From positions 1-60,743 of the forward strand of contig JAVRON010000007.1 of the NCBI GenBank assembly GCA_032162705.1: 60,743 nt of DNA, written 5' to 3'. The stretch's first letter is position 1. Each line of letters begins with the position of its first letter. Below the pieces are notes generated by a model. The model had not been told where the DNA came from. It did not search any database and was given only the letters and a program-made list of their open reading frames with translations. The position numbers and the translations under genes were made by a program. Source of the DNA: QHXN01 sp032162705. Lineage in GTDB: Bacteria; Acidobacteriota; Blastocatellia; Pyrinomonadales; Pyrinomonadaceae. Positions 51,361 through 60,701 of this stretch are shown piece after piece.

Positions 51361-54108
51361 TTACTTCTGTTGACCCTCGCCCTGCTTCGCCTTCGTCTGG
51401 ACGGCCTGTTCGAGCGCGGCGAGACGCTGTTCGAGCGTGTTCAACTTAAAGCGAAGCTGCTCGACCTCTTCGGTCTTCTTTTGCAGCTCAAGGGTGCGCT
51501 CGTCGAGCGCCTTGACCGCGGCGAGGCTCACGCCGACCGCGTCCTGCACGCCGATGGAGGTGTTGCCGACGCCGAGCGAGAAAGCCTTGTAGAAGTCTTC
51601 GGCCATGGGCCCGAGATGCCGCACCTGCTGTCCCTCGGAGATGTAGTTCCAGGTCGAGACCGGAACCTTGCGCAACTGCGCGAGCACGTCGTCGCCGTTG
51701 ACCGAAGTGAAGTTCTCCTTCGTGTAGCGGCTCGAAGTGCAGTTGAAGACGCCGGAGCCTGCGGGCAGGTTGCAGCCGGTCGTGCCCGTCAGGTTCGTGC
51801 GAAAACGGAAGCCGCCCGTGGCGCGCGCAGCGAACTCATTGTTCGCAGTGTTCTTGAACGTGTCTACCGAAGCGGTGGCCGAGGCGTCGCTCCAGACGAA
51901 TGTACCGCTGAAGCCGTTGTTCGAGGCGAACTTGCCAAACGCCATCGTGTGGTCTTTGTCGGCCGTCACGTTGAAGCCGAGGGCGATGGCGGCCAGTCCC
52001 GTGAGGTTGAAGCTGTCGGGGTCGCACTTGCCGTTGATGAGCGGGCCACCCGACTGCGCCTTGTTGCCAAAGGCGACGCCGTATGTGTCGCACACGCGAT
52101 TGCCCGCGCCCGCCGAGAAGCCTGCCGCGCCCTTCACCTCGTTGCCGCTGCCGAAGACGATGCTGCTCGTCGAGGTGGCGAAGTTCGTGTCGCCGAAGGC
52201 GAACGAGTAGAGGCCGCTCGCCGTTGACTGGCTGCCGCCCGCCCAGGAGAAGAAGCCCGTGTTGGCGTCGTCCCACTCGTTCGCCGCGTAGCCGGAGCGG
52301 AACGCGCCCTTGTAGGTGTACCACATCGTGCGATAGCCCTGACCCTCGACGGGGATCGTACCGATGCCGAGATTACCCGTGGCGAGGAAGCTTCCGTTCT
52401 GGTAGACCTTGAAGTCAGCCGGCGTAAAGCCGCCGGGGCCGCTGCAACACGTCGAGCCGCCGCGAAGGTTGAGCATCGCCGCCGTGCCGTTGGCATCGCC
52501 CACAGAGACCTGCGGAGCGGCGGGCGTAAGCCGGACTGAGTTCGCGTTTGCCGCATCGACGTAAGCCTTGTTGGCGGCGTCGGTCGCGGCGACGGGGTTG
52601 CTGACGTTTGTGATCTGCGCGCCGTTCGCTGAGAGTCCCGCGCTGAAGACGTTCGCGCCCGACCATGCGTTCGCGCCGTTCAGACGGGCGACGTTCGGCG
52701 ACAGACGATTGTCGCCAATAACACCGGCGGTCGCCGCGTCGTTGATGGCACTGATGATGTTTGTGCCCGAGGGCGTGCCGCCGCCCGCGGTCGCCGTGGT
52801 CATTTTCGTGCCGTCCGGAAACATAATGCCGTTGCCCGCGCCGCTGATCTTAATGTTGCCCACAACGTCCAGGCGCTGGGCGGGTATCTTCGTCCCGATG
52901 CCGACATCGCCCGGCCCCGTGATGGTCATCCGGGCGTCGTAGGTGTTGGTGACGAAAGTTATCGGGTCGTTCTGGACGGTGGCTATGTTGAGCGAGTTGC
53001 CGTTGGGCGCGTTCACGTTGTGCCACTGGAAGAACGACCTCATCAACCCGGTGTTGTCCAACATGATGCCCCCGGAGCCTGCGTTGCTCGCGAGATTCTG
53101 GAAGCCCACGACGGCGTCGCCCGAAGTGACAAACAGGTGGTGCGCGCCGCTCATGCTGGGGGAGCCGGCGACGGCGACGAACTTCGTGTTGCCCGTGACC
53201 TCAAACTTCTGCGAAGGGCTCGCGGTGCCGACGCCAACGTTGCCGCCAACCTCCGTGATGCCCGAGTCGCCGAGCGTCCCGGCAGCGTCGAGCCACTTCG
53301 AGATGCGGTTCGCCGTGCCGGTGCTGCCGGCGACGATGTTAGTCTGCGCGACGCCCGTCGCAGTGCGCTCTGCTGCCGCCGCCGAGGTCAGCACTGTGCC
53401 GTCCTCGAACTGTATGCCGCCGCGCGCGCGGACGGTGCCCGCCACGTCGAGCGTCGCTTCGGGCTTGTCCGTGCCGATGCCGACTCGCCCCTCGGGCGTG
53501 ACGCGCATCTGCTCATGCTCCTTGCCGGAGAAGACATCGCCCGTACGGAACGTGAGCGCGCCCGAGGTCGAAGTGACCTGCCCGTCCTGCCCGTCGTGCG
53601 CCGTAACGGTCACGGCCTCCGGCTGCGCCTTGCCCTTCTGAGTGGGGGCCGCCGCCGCGGCGTCATCAACATTCGTCAAACCGGCAGCCGACAGCGCCTG
53701 TGCGTACTCGGCCTTCAACTGCTCCTCTCCGCCCGCACGCACAGAGGCGCGGCCACTCTGCAGCGTGACGGCGGACAGCTTGCGGCCAAAGCCTCCCTGC
53801 AAGTCTTCGATTGTCACGACGCACAGATAAGAGCCGTCTGCGAGTCCCTCGCCGTCCCAGTCGATGATGCTGCCCGCGCGAAAGTCCGAGTCGAAGAGGC
53901 GCTCGCCCGCCGCCGTATAGACTTCAAGGCGGATGCGGCGCGCCTCTCCGGCAGAGACGAAGCGAGCCCCTTTAGCAGAAGCGGCGGCTGTAACGACCGG
54001 ACGCGGCGACTGTCCCCTGTTCGTGTCCGCGCCCGCCTGAGCCTGCGCGACGCCGACCAGAATGATGATTGAAGAAAGAGTCGATAATGTGTGACGTATG
54101 ATGGACAT
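51361..54108 (-). CDS. Secreted protein with head-repeat region and C-terminal S74 intramolecular chaperone
   Basis: From the ATG at 54108 (GGAG upstream) the product has 915 residues. A signal peptide (LSSIIILVGVAQAQA) is followed by a beta domain (RLEVYTAAGERLFDSDF). A long Gly/Asn/Thr-rich beta region (GVGTASPSQKFEVTGNTKF style) follows, with YadA-head-like SAGAGNRVCDTYGVAFGNKA. The C-terminal S74 domain has SSRYTKENFTSV (expected Ser/Lys of the self-cleavage dyad) and ends in a coiled coil (LELQKKTEEVEQLRFKLN). S74 domains help trimeric fibres fold and then release themselves. A surface fibre or adhesin is likely. Confidence 0.85.
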   Translation of the reverse strand: MSIIRHTLSTLSSIIILVGVAQAQAGADTNRGQSPRPVVTAAASAKGARFVSAGEARRIRLEVYTAAGERLFDSDFRAGSIIDWDGEGLADGSYLCVVTIEDLQGGFGRKLSAVTLQSGRASVRAGGEEQLKAEYAQALSAAGLTNVDDAAAAAPTQKGKAQPEAVTVTAHDGQDGQVTSTSGALTFRTGDVFSGKEHEQMRVTPEGRVGIGTDKPEATLDVAGTVRARGGIQFEDGTVLTSAAAAERTATGVAQTNIVAGSTGTANRISKWLDAAGTLGDSGITEVGGNVGVGTASPSQKFEVTGNTKFVAVAGSPSMSGAHHLFVTSGDAVVGFQNLASNAGSGGIMLDNTGLMRSFFQWHNVNAPNGNSLNIATVQNDPITFVTNTYDARMTITGPGDVGIGTKIPAQRLDVVGNIKISGAGNGIMFPDGTKMTTATAGGGTPSGTNIISAINDAATAGVIGDNRLSPNVARLNGANAWSGANVFSAGLSANGAQITNVSNPVAATDAANKAYVDAANANSVRLTPAAPQVSVGDANGTAAMLNLRGGSTCCSGPGGFTPADFKVYQNGSFLATGNLGIGTIPVEGQGYRTMWYTYKGAFRSGYAANEWDDANTGFFSWAGGSQSTASGLYSFAFGDTNFATSTSSIVFGSGNEVKGAAGFSAGAGNRVCDTYGVAFGNKAQSGGPLINGKCDPDSFNLTGLAAIALGFNVTADKDHTMAFGKFASNNGFSGTFVWSDASATASVDTFKNTANNEFAARATGGFRFRTNLTGTTGCNLPAGSGVFNCTSSRYTKENFTSVNGDDVLAQLRKVPVSTWNYISEGQQVRHLGPMAEDFYKAFSLGVGNTSIGVQDAVGVSLAAVKALDERTLELQKKTEEVEQLRFKLNTLEQRLAALEQAVQTKAKQGEGQQK

Positions 54109-54333
54109 GACTTTTACTCCTAATGTGTCTAACGCCCGAAAGTCCCTTCCGACCGATAGAGCCGGCCACTCGCTAACGCGTAACCAAATTCCATACGGGA
54201 TCATCCGGCGGTAAAAAACTTTCGGCCCCCCACTCGGCAGACCGCGAAAGCAACCGCACTACCTTTATCCGTCTTCTCCGGCTTCACCATCCGCCTCGCA
54301 CGGCGAGGGGAGAGCGGCGGCGTTGCCGTGCCC

Positions 54334-54363
54334 TTGCCTGAATGAATGCTCATTCAGTATGAT
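54334..54363 (+). promoter_or_regulatory. Promoter with embedded FadR-like palindrome upstream of the beta-oxidation cluster
   Basis: TTGCCT (54334-54339) and TATGAT (54358-54363) form a promoter with an 18-bp spacer. The spacer is almost filled by TGAATGAATGCTCATTCA (54339-54356), a perfect 7-4-7 palindrome. As I recall it, the Bacillus subtilis FadR (TetR family) box is TGAATGA-N4-TCATTCA, which this matches. A bound repressor would block RNA polymerase and be released by long-chain acyl-CoA. Confidence 0.85.
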
Positions 54364-54413
54364 GGGGCGGCACAGCGTCAGCGAATTCTCGGAAAGGTTC
54401 GGACTAACTCTTT

Positions 54414-56825
54414 ATGCTTCGGATAGAAAAGGCCGCCGTTCTCGGCGCGGGCACGATGGGCGCGCAGATTGCGGCGCACCTCGCCAACGCCGGAATCCCC
54501 ACGCTCCTCTTAGACATCGTCCCGCAGGAGCCGACGCCCGAAGAGCAAGCGCGCGGCCTGACGCTCGACGCGAAGGAGGTGCGCGACCGCGTAGCGCGCG
54601 CGGGGCTTGAGGCGGCGAAGAAGGCGAAGCCCGCCGCGTTCTTCACCCGAGAGGCGGCCTCGCTCGTCTCCGTGGGGAACTTCGACGACGACCTGCCGCG
54701 GATCAAAGACTGCGACATCATTATCGAGGCCGTCGTCGAGAATCTTGAGATCAAGCGACGCCTCTACGAGCGCGTCGAAAAGTTCCGACGCCCCGGCTCG
54801 GTCGTCGCCTCGAACACGAGCGGCATCCCCATCCGAGAGATCGCCGAGGGCTTCTCGGAAGACTTCCGCGCGCACTTCCTCGGCACGCACTTCTTCAATC
54901 CGCCGCGCTACCTGCACCTCGTCGAGTTAATAAGGACGGAGTGGACGAAGCCGGAGGTCTCCTGCGCCGTCTACGGATTCTTAGACCAGCGTCTGGGCAA
55001 GGGAGTCGTGGTGGCGAAAGACCGCCCGAACTTTATCGCCAATCGCATCGGCACCTACGGCGCGTTGGTGACGCTCAGGACTCTGGCAGAGGACGGCTAC
55101 ACCATCGAAGAGGTGGACAAGATGACGGGCCCCGCTCTTGGTCGCCCGAAGTCCGCGACCTTTCGCACGTTCGACATCGTGGGATTGGACGTGCTCGCGC
55201 ATGTGGCGCGCAATCTCTACGAGGCTGTGCCGGAGGATGAGGAGCGCGAGGCTTACCGTCTGCCCGAGTTTGTCGAGCGGATGGTGGAGGGCCGTCTGCT
55301 CGGCGATAAGACGAAGGGCGGCTTCTATCAGAAGCGCAAGGGCGAGGGCGGGGCGCGTGACATCTGGACGCTCGACGTGGCCTCGCTCGAATACCGACAG
55401 CAGCAGAAGGTACGGCTTCCCGCGCTCGACGCGGCGAAGAACATCGAGGACACGCGTGCGCGGATGAAATCTCTGGTCTGGGGCAAAGACCGCGTCGGAG
55501 AATTCTTATGGAAGACGATGTCGCGTGTGTTCACCTACGCGGCGAATCGCATTCCGGAGATTGCGGACACGGTCGTCGAAGTTGACCGCGCGATGAAGTG
55601 GGGCTTCGGCTGGGAGCTTGGCGTCTTCGAGGCGTGGGATGCAGTTGGCGTCGAGAAGAGCGTCGCGCGTTTGAAAGATGAAGGACGCGCCATTCCTGCG
55701 AACGTCAAGCGAATGCTCGACGCGGGCGTGAATGCTTTCTATAAAACTGAGAACGGGCAGGAGCTATATTTCGACTTCCAGAAGAGCGAATACACACCGG
55801 TCTCTCAACCGCCCGGCGTCGTCGTGCTGAAGTCCGTGAAGGAGCGCACGGGCGTCATCAAGCGGAACGCGGGCGCGTCGCTCATAGACCTCGGCGACGG
55901 CGTGGCGTGCCTTGAGTTTCATTCCAAGATGAACTCCATCGGCGGCGACACGCTTCAGATGTTGAAGACGGCGCTCGCGGAAGTCGAGAAGAATTTTCTG
56001 GGTCTCGTCGTCGGCAATCAGGGACAGAACTTCTCCGTCGGCGCGAACCTGATGCTCGTGCTTTTGGGCGCGCAGGAAGAGGATTGGGACGAGTTAGACC
56101 TGGGCATCCGCGCCTTCCAACAGGCGACGATGAGCTTGCGCTACTCGCCGAAACCCGTCGTCGTCGCGCCGTTCCAGATGGCCTTCGGCGGCGGGTGCGA
56201 GATGACTCTGCACGCAGACCGCGCGCGCGCCTCGGCAGAGACTTACATAGGGCTGGTCGAGGTCGGCGTCGGCTTGATACCCGCAGGCGGCGGGACGAAG
56301 GAGATGCTTGTGCGCGCGCTGGACTCGATCCCTACGGGCGTCTCGGAGGCAGACCCTTTCCCCTTCATCAAGCGTGCGTTCGAGACCATCGCGCTCGCGC
56401 GCGTTGCGACCTCTGCGGCTGAGGCGAAACAGTTTGGCTTCCTGCGCGAAGAGGACTCTTTCTCGATGAACGCGGATCGACTCATCGCCGACGCCAAGCA
56501 GGAGGTGCTCGCGCTCGCTTCGACAGGCTACACGCAGCCGCGCCAGCGCACGGACGTGCTCGCACTCGGCAACACAGGGCTTTCGACCATCAAGCTCGGC
56601 ATACATCAGTTGAAGCGCGGCAGCTTTATCTCGGACTACGACGCCTTGATCGGCGAGAGGCTGGCGCGTGTGCTCACGGGCGGCGACCTCAATCACGAGA
56701 CGCGCGTCTCCGAGCAGTATCTCTTAGACCTTGAGCGCGAGGCTTTCCTCTCTCTGTGCGGCCAGCGACAGACGCAGGAGCGCATCGCGCACATGCTGAA
56801 GACGGGCAAGCCTCTCAGGAATTAG
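54414..56825 (+). CDS. fadN: FadN-like 3-hydroxyacyl-CoA dehydrogenase / enoyl-CoA hydratase bifunctional enzyme
   Basis: The 803-residue protein starts with the NAD-binding domain (AAVLGAGTMGAQIAAHLANAG) and the 3-hydroxyacyl-CoA dehydrogenase signature region (FLGTHFFNPPRYLHLVELI). A second dehydrogenase C-terminal domain follows (about 340-450). A crotonase domain comes last (about 500-700, LVVGNQGQNFSVGANLML and MAFGGGCEM). This dehydrogenase-first order is that of Bacillus FadN, the reverse of E. coli FadB. It performs hydration and dehydrogenation in fatty-acid beta-oxidation. It heads the fad cluster, about 50 bp behind a FadR-like operator. Confidence 0.92.
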   Translation: MLRIEKAAVLGAGTMGAQIAAHLANAGIPTLLLDIVPQEPTPEEQARGLTLDAKEVRDRVARAGLEAAKKAKPAAFFTREAASLVSVGNFDDDLPRIKDCDIIIEAVVENLEIKRRLYERVEKFRRPGSVVASNTSGIPIREIAEGFSEDFRAHFLGTHFFNPPRYLHLVELIRTEWTKPEVSCAVYGFLDQRLGKGVVVAKDRPNFIANRIGTYGALVTLRTLAEDGYTIEEVDKMTGPALGRPKSATFRTFDIVGLDVLAHVARNLYEAVPEDEEREAYRLPEFVERMVEGRLLGDKTKGGFYQKRKGEGGARDIWTLDVASLEYRQQQKVRLPALDAAKNIEDTRARMKSLVWGKDRVGEFLWKTMSRVFTYAANRIPEIADTVVEVDRAMKWGFGWELGVFEAWDAVGVEKSVARLKDEGRAIPANVKRMLDAGVNAFYKTENGQELYFDFQKSEYTPVSQPPGVVVLKSVKERTGVIKRNAGASLIDLGDGVACLEFHSKMNSIGGDTLQMLKTALAEVEKNFLGLVVGNQGQNFSVGANLMLVLLGAQEEDWDELDLGIRAFQQATMSLRYSPKPVVVAPFQMAFGGGCEMTLHADRARASAETYIGLVEVGVGLIPAGGGTKEMLVRALDSIPTGVSEADPFPFIKRAFETIALARVATSAAEAKQFGFLREEDSFSMNADRLIADAKQEVLALASTGYTQPRQRTDVLALGNTGLSTIKLGIHQLKRGSFISDYDALIGERLARVLTGGDLNHETRVSEQYLLDLEREAFLSLCGQRQTQERIAHMLKTGKPLRN

Positions 56826-56861
56826 TCGCGAGTCTGGTCAGGAATTAGTCGTGAGTCTGGA
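56816..56861. repeat. 23-bp tandem duplication carrying the fadN stop codon
   Basis: CAGGAATTAGTCGCGAGTCT at 56816-56838 is repeated at 56839-56861 with two changes. The TAG stop of fadN is inside the first copy and again in the second. A larger hairpin repeat begins directly afterwards. Confidence 0.9.
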
Positions 56862-56935
56862 GTCTGAGGTCTGGAGTCAAAGCAGAAAGCATCTTGTCTT
56901 TGACTCCAGACTCCAGACTCCAGACTCCAGACTTT
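56851..56935. repeat. Hairpin repeat, GTCTGGAGTCTGGAGTC family
   Basis: The left arm GAGTCTGGAGTCTGAGGTCT and the right arm GACTCCAGACTCCAGACTCC are complementary, with a loop of about 13 bases. It lies between the fadN and ybaK genes, which are on the same strand. Confidence 0.88.
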
Positions 56936-56941
56936 TAATTT

Positions 56942-57427
56942 ATGGACTATCCGGTCACGCCAGCCGTCAGGCTCTTGAGGGAAAAAAGGGTCGCGTTTGA
57001 GCCGCATCTGTACGACTACGTTGAGCGCGGCGGGACGCGACACTCCGCCGAGTCGCTCGGGGTTGAAGAGCACGCGGTCGTCAAGACTCTGTTGATGGAG
57101 ACGGACGCGCACCGTCCGCTCGTCGTCCTGATGCACGGCGACCGAGAGGTCTCGACGAAGCAGCTCGCCAGACACCTCGGCGTCAAGAGCGTCAGCCCCT
57201 GCGACTTCGCCTCGGCGCAGAAGCACACGGGCTATCTGGTCGGCGGTACCAGTCCCTTCGGCACACGCGCGCGGCTTCCCGTCTATGTCGAGCGCACGAT
57301 TTTTGACTTGCCGAAGATATACATCAACGGCGGCAAGCGCGGCTTTCTCGTCTCAATCGAGCCGAAGGTCTTGCGCGACGTGCTGCCGGTTGAAGAGGTC
57401 GAGGTCGCAATCGAGAAGGGCGCGTGA
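56942..57427 (+). CDS. ybaK: YbaK/EbsC-type Cys-tRNA(Pro) deacylase
   Basis: The 161-residue protein matches the YbaK family. It opens PVTPAVRLLREKRVAFEPHLYDY, contains SLGVEEHAVVKTLLM with the conserved Lys, and has SPFGTRARLPVYVE and the FDLPKIYINGGKRGFLVSI segment. YbaK hydrolyses cysteine mis-charged on tRNA(Pro), a translation-quality-control step. It lies inside the fatty-acid degradation cluster, which is metabolically unrelated and may simply share its promoter. Confidence 0.92.
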   Translation: MDYPVTPAVRLLREKRVAFEPHLYDYVERGGTRHSAESLGVEEHAVVKTLLMETDAHRPLVVLMHGDREVSTKQLARHLGVKSVSPCDFASAQKHTGYLVGGTSPFGTRARLPVYVERTIFDLPKIYINGGKRGFLVSIEPKVLRDVLPVEEVEVAIEKGA

Positions 57428-57463
57428 GGCGTCAACACAGGTCGAGTTTTAAAGAGGACTTTT

Positions 57464-58645
57464 ATGAGAGACGCAGTAATAGTTTCAGCAGTACGCACGG
57501 CGGTCGGCAAAGCGCCGAAGGGCACGCTTCGCAACACGCGCCCCGATGAGATGGGCGCGGCTGTCATCGAAGAGGCGCTGCGTCGCGCCGAAGGGTTGGA
57601 CAGGGCGGAGGTCGAAGACGTAATCATGGGTTGCGCCATGCCCGAGGCCGAGCAGGGCATGAACGTCGCGCGCGCGGCGGCCATACGCGCGGGCCTCCCC
57701 GTCGAAACAAGCGCGATGACGATTAACCGCTTCTGCTCTTCGGGGCTTCAGTCAATCGCCATCGCAGCCGACCGCATTCGCACTGGCGGCGCGGAAGTGA
57801 TCGTCGCCGGGGGATTGGAGACGATGTCTCTCATTCCGATGGGCGGCCACCATATCCGCCCGAACCCTTACCTGGTCGAGCATTACCCGGACTTCTACTT
57901 GAACATGGGACTCGCCACCGAGAACGTTGCACGCAAATACGAAGTCTCGCGCGAGGAGCAGGACGCCTTTGCTTTCCGCTCGCACCAACGCGCGGCGGCG
58001 GCGCAGGACGCAGGACGCTTCGACGACGAGATCGTGCCGCTCAAGGTCACGTTCGAGGAGTTGAATGAGCGCGGCAAGAAGACGACGCGCGAGGTCACGT
58101 TCACGCGTGATGAAGGTGTCCGGCGCGACTCGTCGGAAGAGAGTCTGGCGAAGCTCAAACCCGCGTTCCACGTCAAGGGCACGATCACGGCGGGCAATGC
58201 TTCGCAGATGTCGGACGGCGCGGCGGCCGTTGTTGTCATGTCGGACGAGCGCGCACGCCAGTTGAACCTGAAACCGTTGGCGCGCTTCGTCGCCTACGCG
58301 ACGGCCGGATGCCCGCCCGAAGAGATGGGCATCGGCCCCGTCCAAGCCATCCCGAAGGTCTTGAAGCTCGCGGGCCTCAAGCTTGAAGACATCGACGTAA
58401 TCGAGCTGAACGAAGCCTTCGCCGCGCAAAGCTTAGCCGTCGTCCGTGTACTCGGCCTAGACCCCGAGCGCGTCAACGTCAACGGCGGCGCAATCGCTCT
58501 CGGCCACCCTTTAGGCTGCACGGGCGCGAAGTTGACCGCGACAATCCTGCGCGAGCTTGAGCGCCGCAATGGTCGCTACGGGCTGGTGACGATGTGCGTC
58601 GGCGGCGGCATGGGCGCTGCCGGGATTTTCGAGCGGTTGAGTTAA
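57464..58645 (+). CDS. fadA: Acetyl-CoA acyltransferase (3-ketoacyl-CoA thiolase)
   Basis: The 393-residue thiolase has nucleophilic Cys91 in NRFCSSGLQS, the His of GGAIALGHPLGCTGA and the second active Cys in TMCVGGGMGAAG. It splits 3-ketoacyl-CoA into acetyl-CoA and a shortened acyl-CoA, the last step of beta-oxidation, working with the FadN-like enzyme. A 36-bp gap separates it from ybaK. The ATG at 57464 has GAGG upstream. Confidence 0.95.
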   Translation: MRDAVIVSAVRTAVGKAPKGTLRNTRPDEMGAAVIEEALRRAEGLDRAEVEDVIMGCAMPEAEQGMNVARAAAIRAGLPVETSAMTINRFCSSGLQSIAIAADRIRTGGAEVIVAGGLETMSLIPMGGHHIRPNPYLVEHYPDFYLNMGLATENVARKYEVSREEQDAFAFRSHQRAAAAQDAGRFDDEIVPLKVTFEELNERGKKTTREVTFTRDEGVRRDSSEESLAKLKPAFHVKGTITAGNASQMSDGAAAVVVMSDERARQLNLKPLARFVAYATAGCPPEEMGIGPVQAIPKVLKLAGLKLEDIDVIELNEAFAAQSLAVVRVLGLDPERVNVNGGAIALGHPLGCTGAKLTATILRELERRNGRYGLVTMCVGGGMGAAGIFERLS

Positions 58646-58661
58646 GTTGGCGCTACGTAAA

Positions 58662-58801
58662 AATTCACAGGGATGGACAGGATAGACAGGATGAAAGCAT
58701 TTAGGATTTGAGATTTGAGATTTCAGATTTCAAATTTCAAATCTGAAATCTGAAATCAATGATTCTCTTATCCTGTCTATCCTGTCCATCCCTGTGAATT
58801 C
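58662..58801. repeat. Hairpin repeat, GGATGGACAGGATAGACAGG family
   Basis: The outer arms (58662-58693 and 58765-58801) pair as AATTCACAGGGATGGACAGG with its complement. A nested AT-rich inverted repeat of GATTTGAGATTTCAGATTT type fills the middle. It separates fadA and fadE. Confidence 0.9.
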
Positions 58802-58869
58802 TTCTTTCCGCTAAACGCGGGCTGAGGGTTTGCCTCGCCCCATTGAACTGACGAAAGGACAAGAGTCGT

Positions 58870-60657
58870 ATGTCTGCCGTAGCCGAAGAGAAAAAGATAA
58901 TCGTGGGCGGTGGCTTTCTGATTGAAGAGAGAACGCCCGAAGAGGTCTTCACGCCTGAAGACTTCACAGAGGAGCACCGCATGATCGCCGACACCGCGCG
59001 GCAGTTCATGGACAACGAGGTGCGCCCGCGCATCGACGACCTTGAGAAGAAGGATTGGAAGCTCGCGCGCGAGATTGTGCAGAAGGGCGCGGAGCTTGGT
59101 TTCATCGGCGCGACGGTGCCGGAGGAGTACGGCGGTCTGGGCCTCGATCAGGTGGCGGGCGGCATCCTCGGCGAGTCGCTCGGGCGCGCGGCCTCGTTCG
59201 CGACAACGATGGGCGCGCAGGGCGGCATCGGGCTGCTCCCCATACTCTACTACGGCACCGAAGAGGCGAAGCAGAAGTACATCCCGCGCATCGTGACGGG
59301 CGAGCTGATTACGGCCTACGCTCTGACGGAAGCGGGTTCGGGGTCGGACGCGCTCGCGGCGAAGGCGACGGCGCGTCTCTCGGAAGACGGCACGCATTAC
59401 GTCCTCAAGGGTGAGAAGATGTGGATCACGAACGGGGGCTTCGCGGACGTGTTCGTCGTCTTCGCCAAAGTTGACGGCGACAAGTTCACGGGCTTCATCG
59501 TCGAGCGACAGGAGGGCTTAGCGAACGGAGCCGAAGAGCACAAGATGGGCATCAAAGGCTCTTCGACCACGGCGCTCGCGCTCGACAATGTGAAGACGCC
59601 GGTCTCGAATCTGCTCGGCGAAGTAGGCAAGGGTCACAAGATCGCCTTCAACATTCTGAACATCGGTCGCTTCAAGTTGGGTGCGATGTGCTTGGGCGGC
59701 ATGAAGCTGATGACCTCGGACGCGGTGCGCTATGCGAACGAGCGACATCAGTTCGGCAAGTCCATCTCAAGCTTCGGCGCGATCAAGGCGAAGCTCGCCG
59801 AGATGGCGATTCGCAGTTGGGTCGGCGAGGCGATGACCTATCGCACGCTCGGGCTGATTGAAGGAGCCATCAACGCGACGGCCGACGCGTCAAACCCCGA
59901 GTCGAAGCTGCGTGCGATTGAGGAGTACGCCGCCGAGTGCTCGGCCATCAAGGTGAGCCTTTCGGAATACTGCGACTTTGTCGCCGACGAGATGGTGCAG
60001 ATTTACGGCGGCTACGGCTACTCGGCAGACTACCCGGCGGAGCGTGCCTACCGCGACTCGCGCATCAACCGCATCTTCGAGGGCACGAACGAGATCAACC
60101 GCATGCTCATCCCCGGCATGCTCATGCGCCGCGCGTTGACGGGCAAGCTCGCGCTCCTGCCTGCGGCGCAAGCGCTGATGGACGAGGTGCTGTCGCCCTC
60201 GATGCCTTCGCTCGACGAGGACGAGTCGGTGCTCGCGGCGGAAGCTAAACTTGCGCGCAACGCGAAGAAGGTCGCGCTGATGGTTCTCGGCACGGCGGCG
60301 CAGAAGTACATGACGGCGCTCTCGGATGAGCAAGAGGTCTTGCTCGGCGCGTCGAACATCATCATGGACGTGTACGCGATGGAGTCGGCCATCCTGCGCG
60401 CGCAAAAGCTGGCGGCCTCTCAAGGCGAAGAGGCAGCCGCTCTTAACCTCGACATGGTGCGCGTCTTCTGCAACGACGCCGTCGAGCGCGTCGAGGCCGA
60501 GGCCAAGAACACGCTCGCCGCCATCACCGAAGGCGACGAGCTGCGTATGCTCCTCGCCGCGCTCAAGCGCTTCACCAAACACACGCCCACGAACACCGTC
60601 GTTGCGCGCCGACGCATCGCCGACGCAATGATTAAGGCGAACCGGTACGTCTACTAA
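58870..60657 (+). CDS. fadE: Acyl-CoA dehydrogenase (FadE-like, long form)
   Basis: The 595-residue flavoenzyme has acyl-CoA dehydrogenase signatures: AYALTEAGSGSDALAAKATA, WITNGGFADVFVVFAKV and the C-terminal QIYGGYGYSADYPAERAYRD followed by RINRIFEGTNEINR. The extra C-terminal helical region (about 430-595) is typical of the long Bacillus FadE and of human VLCAD. It carries out the first beta-oxidation step, acyl-CoA to trans-2-enoyl-CoA, with FAD and an electron-transfer partner. It closes the fad cluster. Confidence 0.93.
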   Translation: MSAVAEEKKIIVGGGFLIEERTPEEVFTPEDFTEEHRMIADTARQFMDNEVRPRIDDLEKKDWKLAREIVQKGAELGFIGATVPEEYGGLGLDQVAGGILGESLGRAASFATTMGAQGGIGLLPILYYGTEEAKQKYIPRIVTGELITAYALTEAGSGSDALAAKATARLSEDGTHYVLKGEKMWITNGGFADVFVVFAKVDGDKFTGFIVERQEGLANGAEEHKMGIKGSSTTALALDNVKTPVSNLLGEVGKGHKIAFNILNIGRFKLGAMCLGGMKLMTSDAVRYANERHQFGKSISSFGAIKAKLAEMAIRSWVGEAMTYRTLGLIEGAINATADASNPESKLRAIEEYAAECSAIKVSLSEYCDFVADEMVQIYGGYGYSADYPAERAYRDSRINRIFEGTNEINRMLIPGMLMRRALTGKLALLPAAQALMDEVLSPSMPSLDEDESVLAAEAKLARNAKKVALMVLGTAAQKYMTALSDEQEVLLGASNIIMDVYAMESAILRAQKLAASQGEEAAALNLDMVRVFCNDAVERVEAEAKNTLAAITEGDELRMLLAALKRFTKHTPTNTVVARRRIADAMIKANRYVY

Positions 60658-60659
60658 AG

Positions 60660-60701
60660 CAGTAGACAGTAGTCAGTAGTCAGTAGACAGTAGAAGAACT
60701 T
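60660..60701. repeat. CAGTAGACAGTAGTCAG word run at the window end
   Basis: The left arm of another hairpin of the CAGTAGACAG family begins three bases after the fadE stop; its right arm would lie past the window end. Confidence 0.8.
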
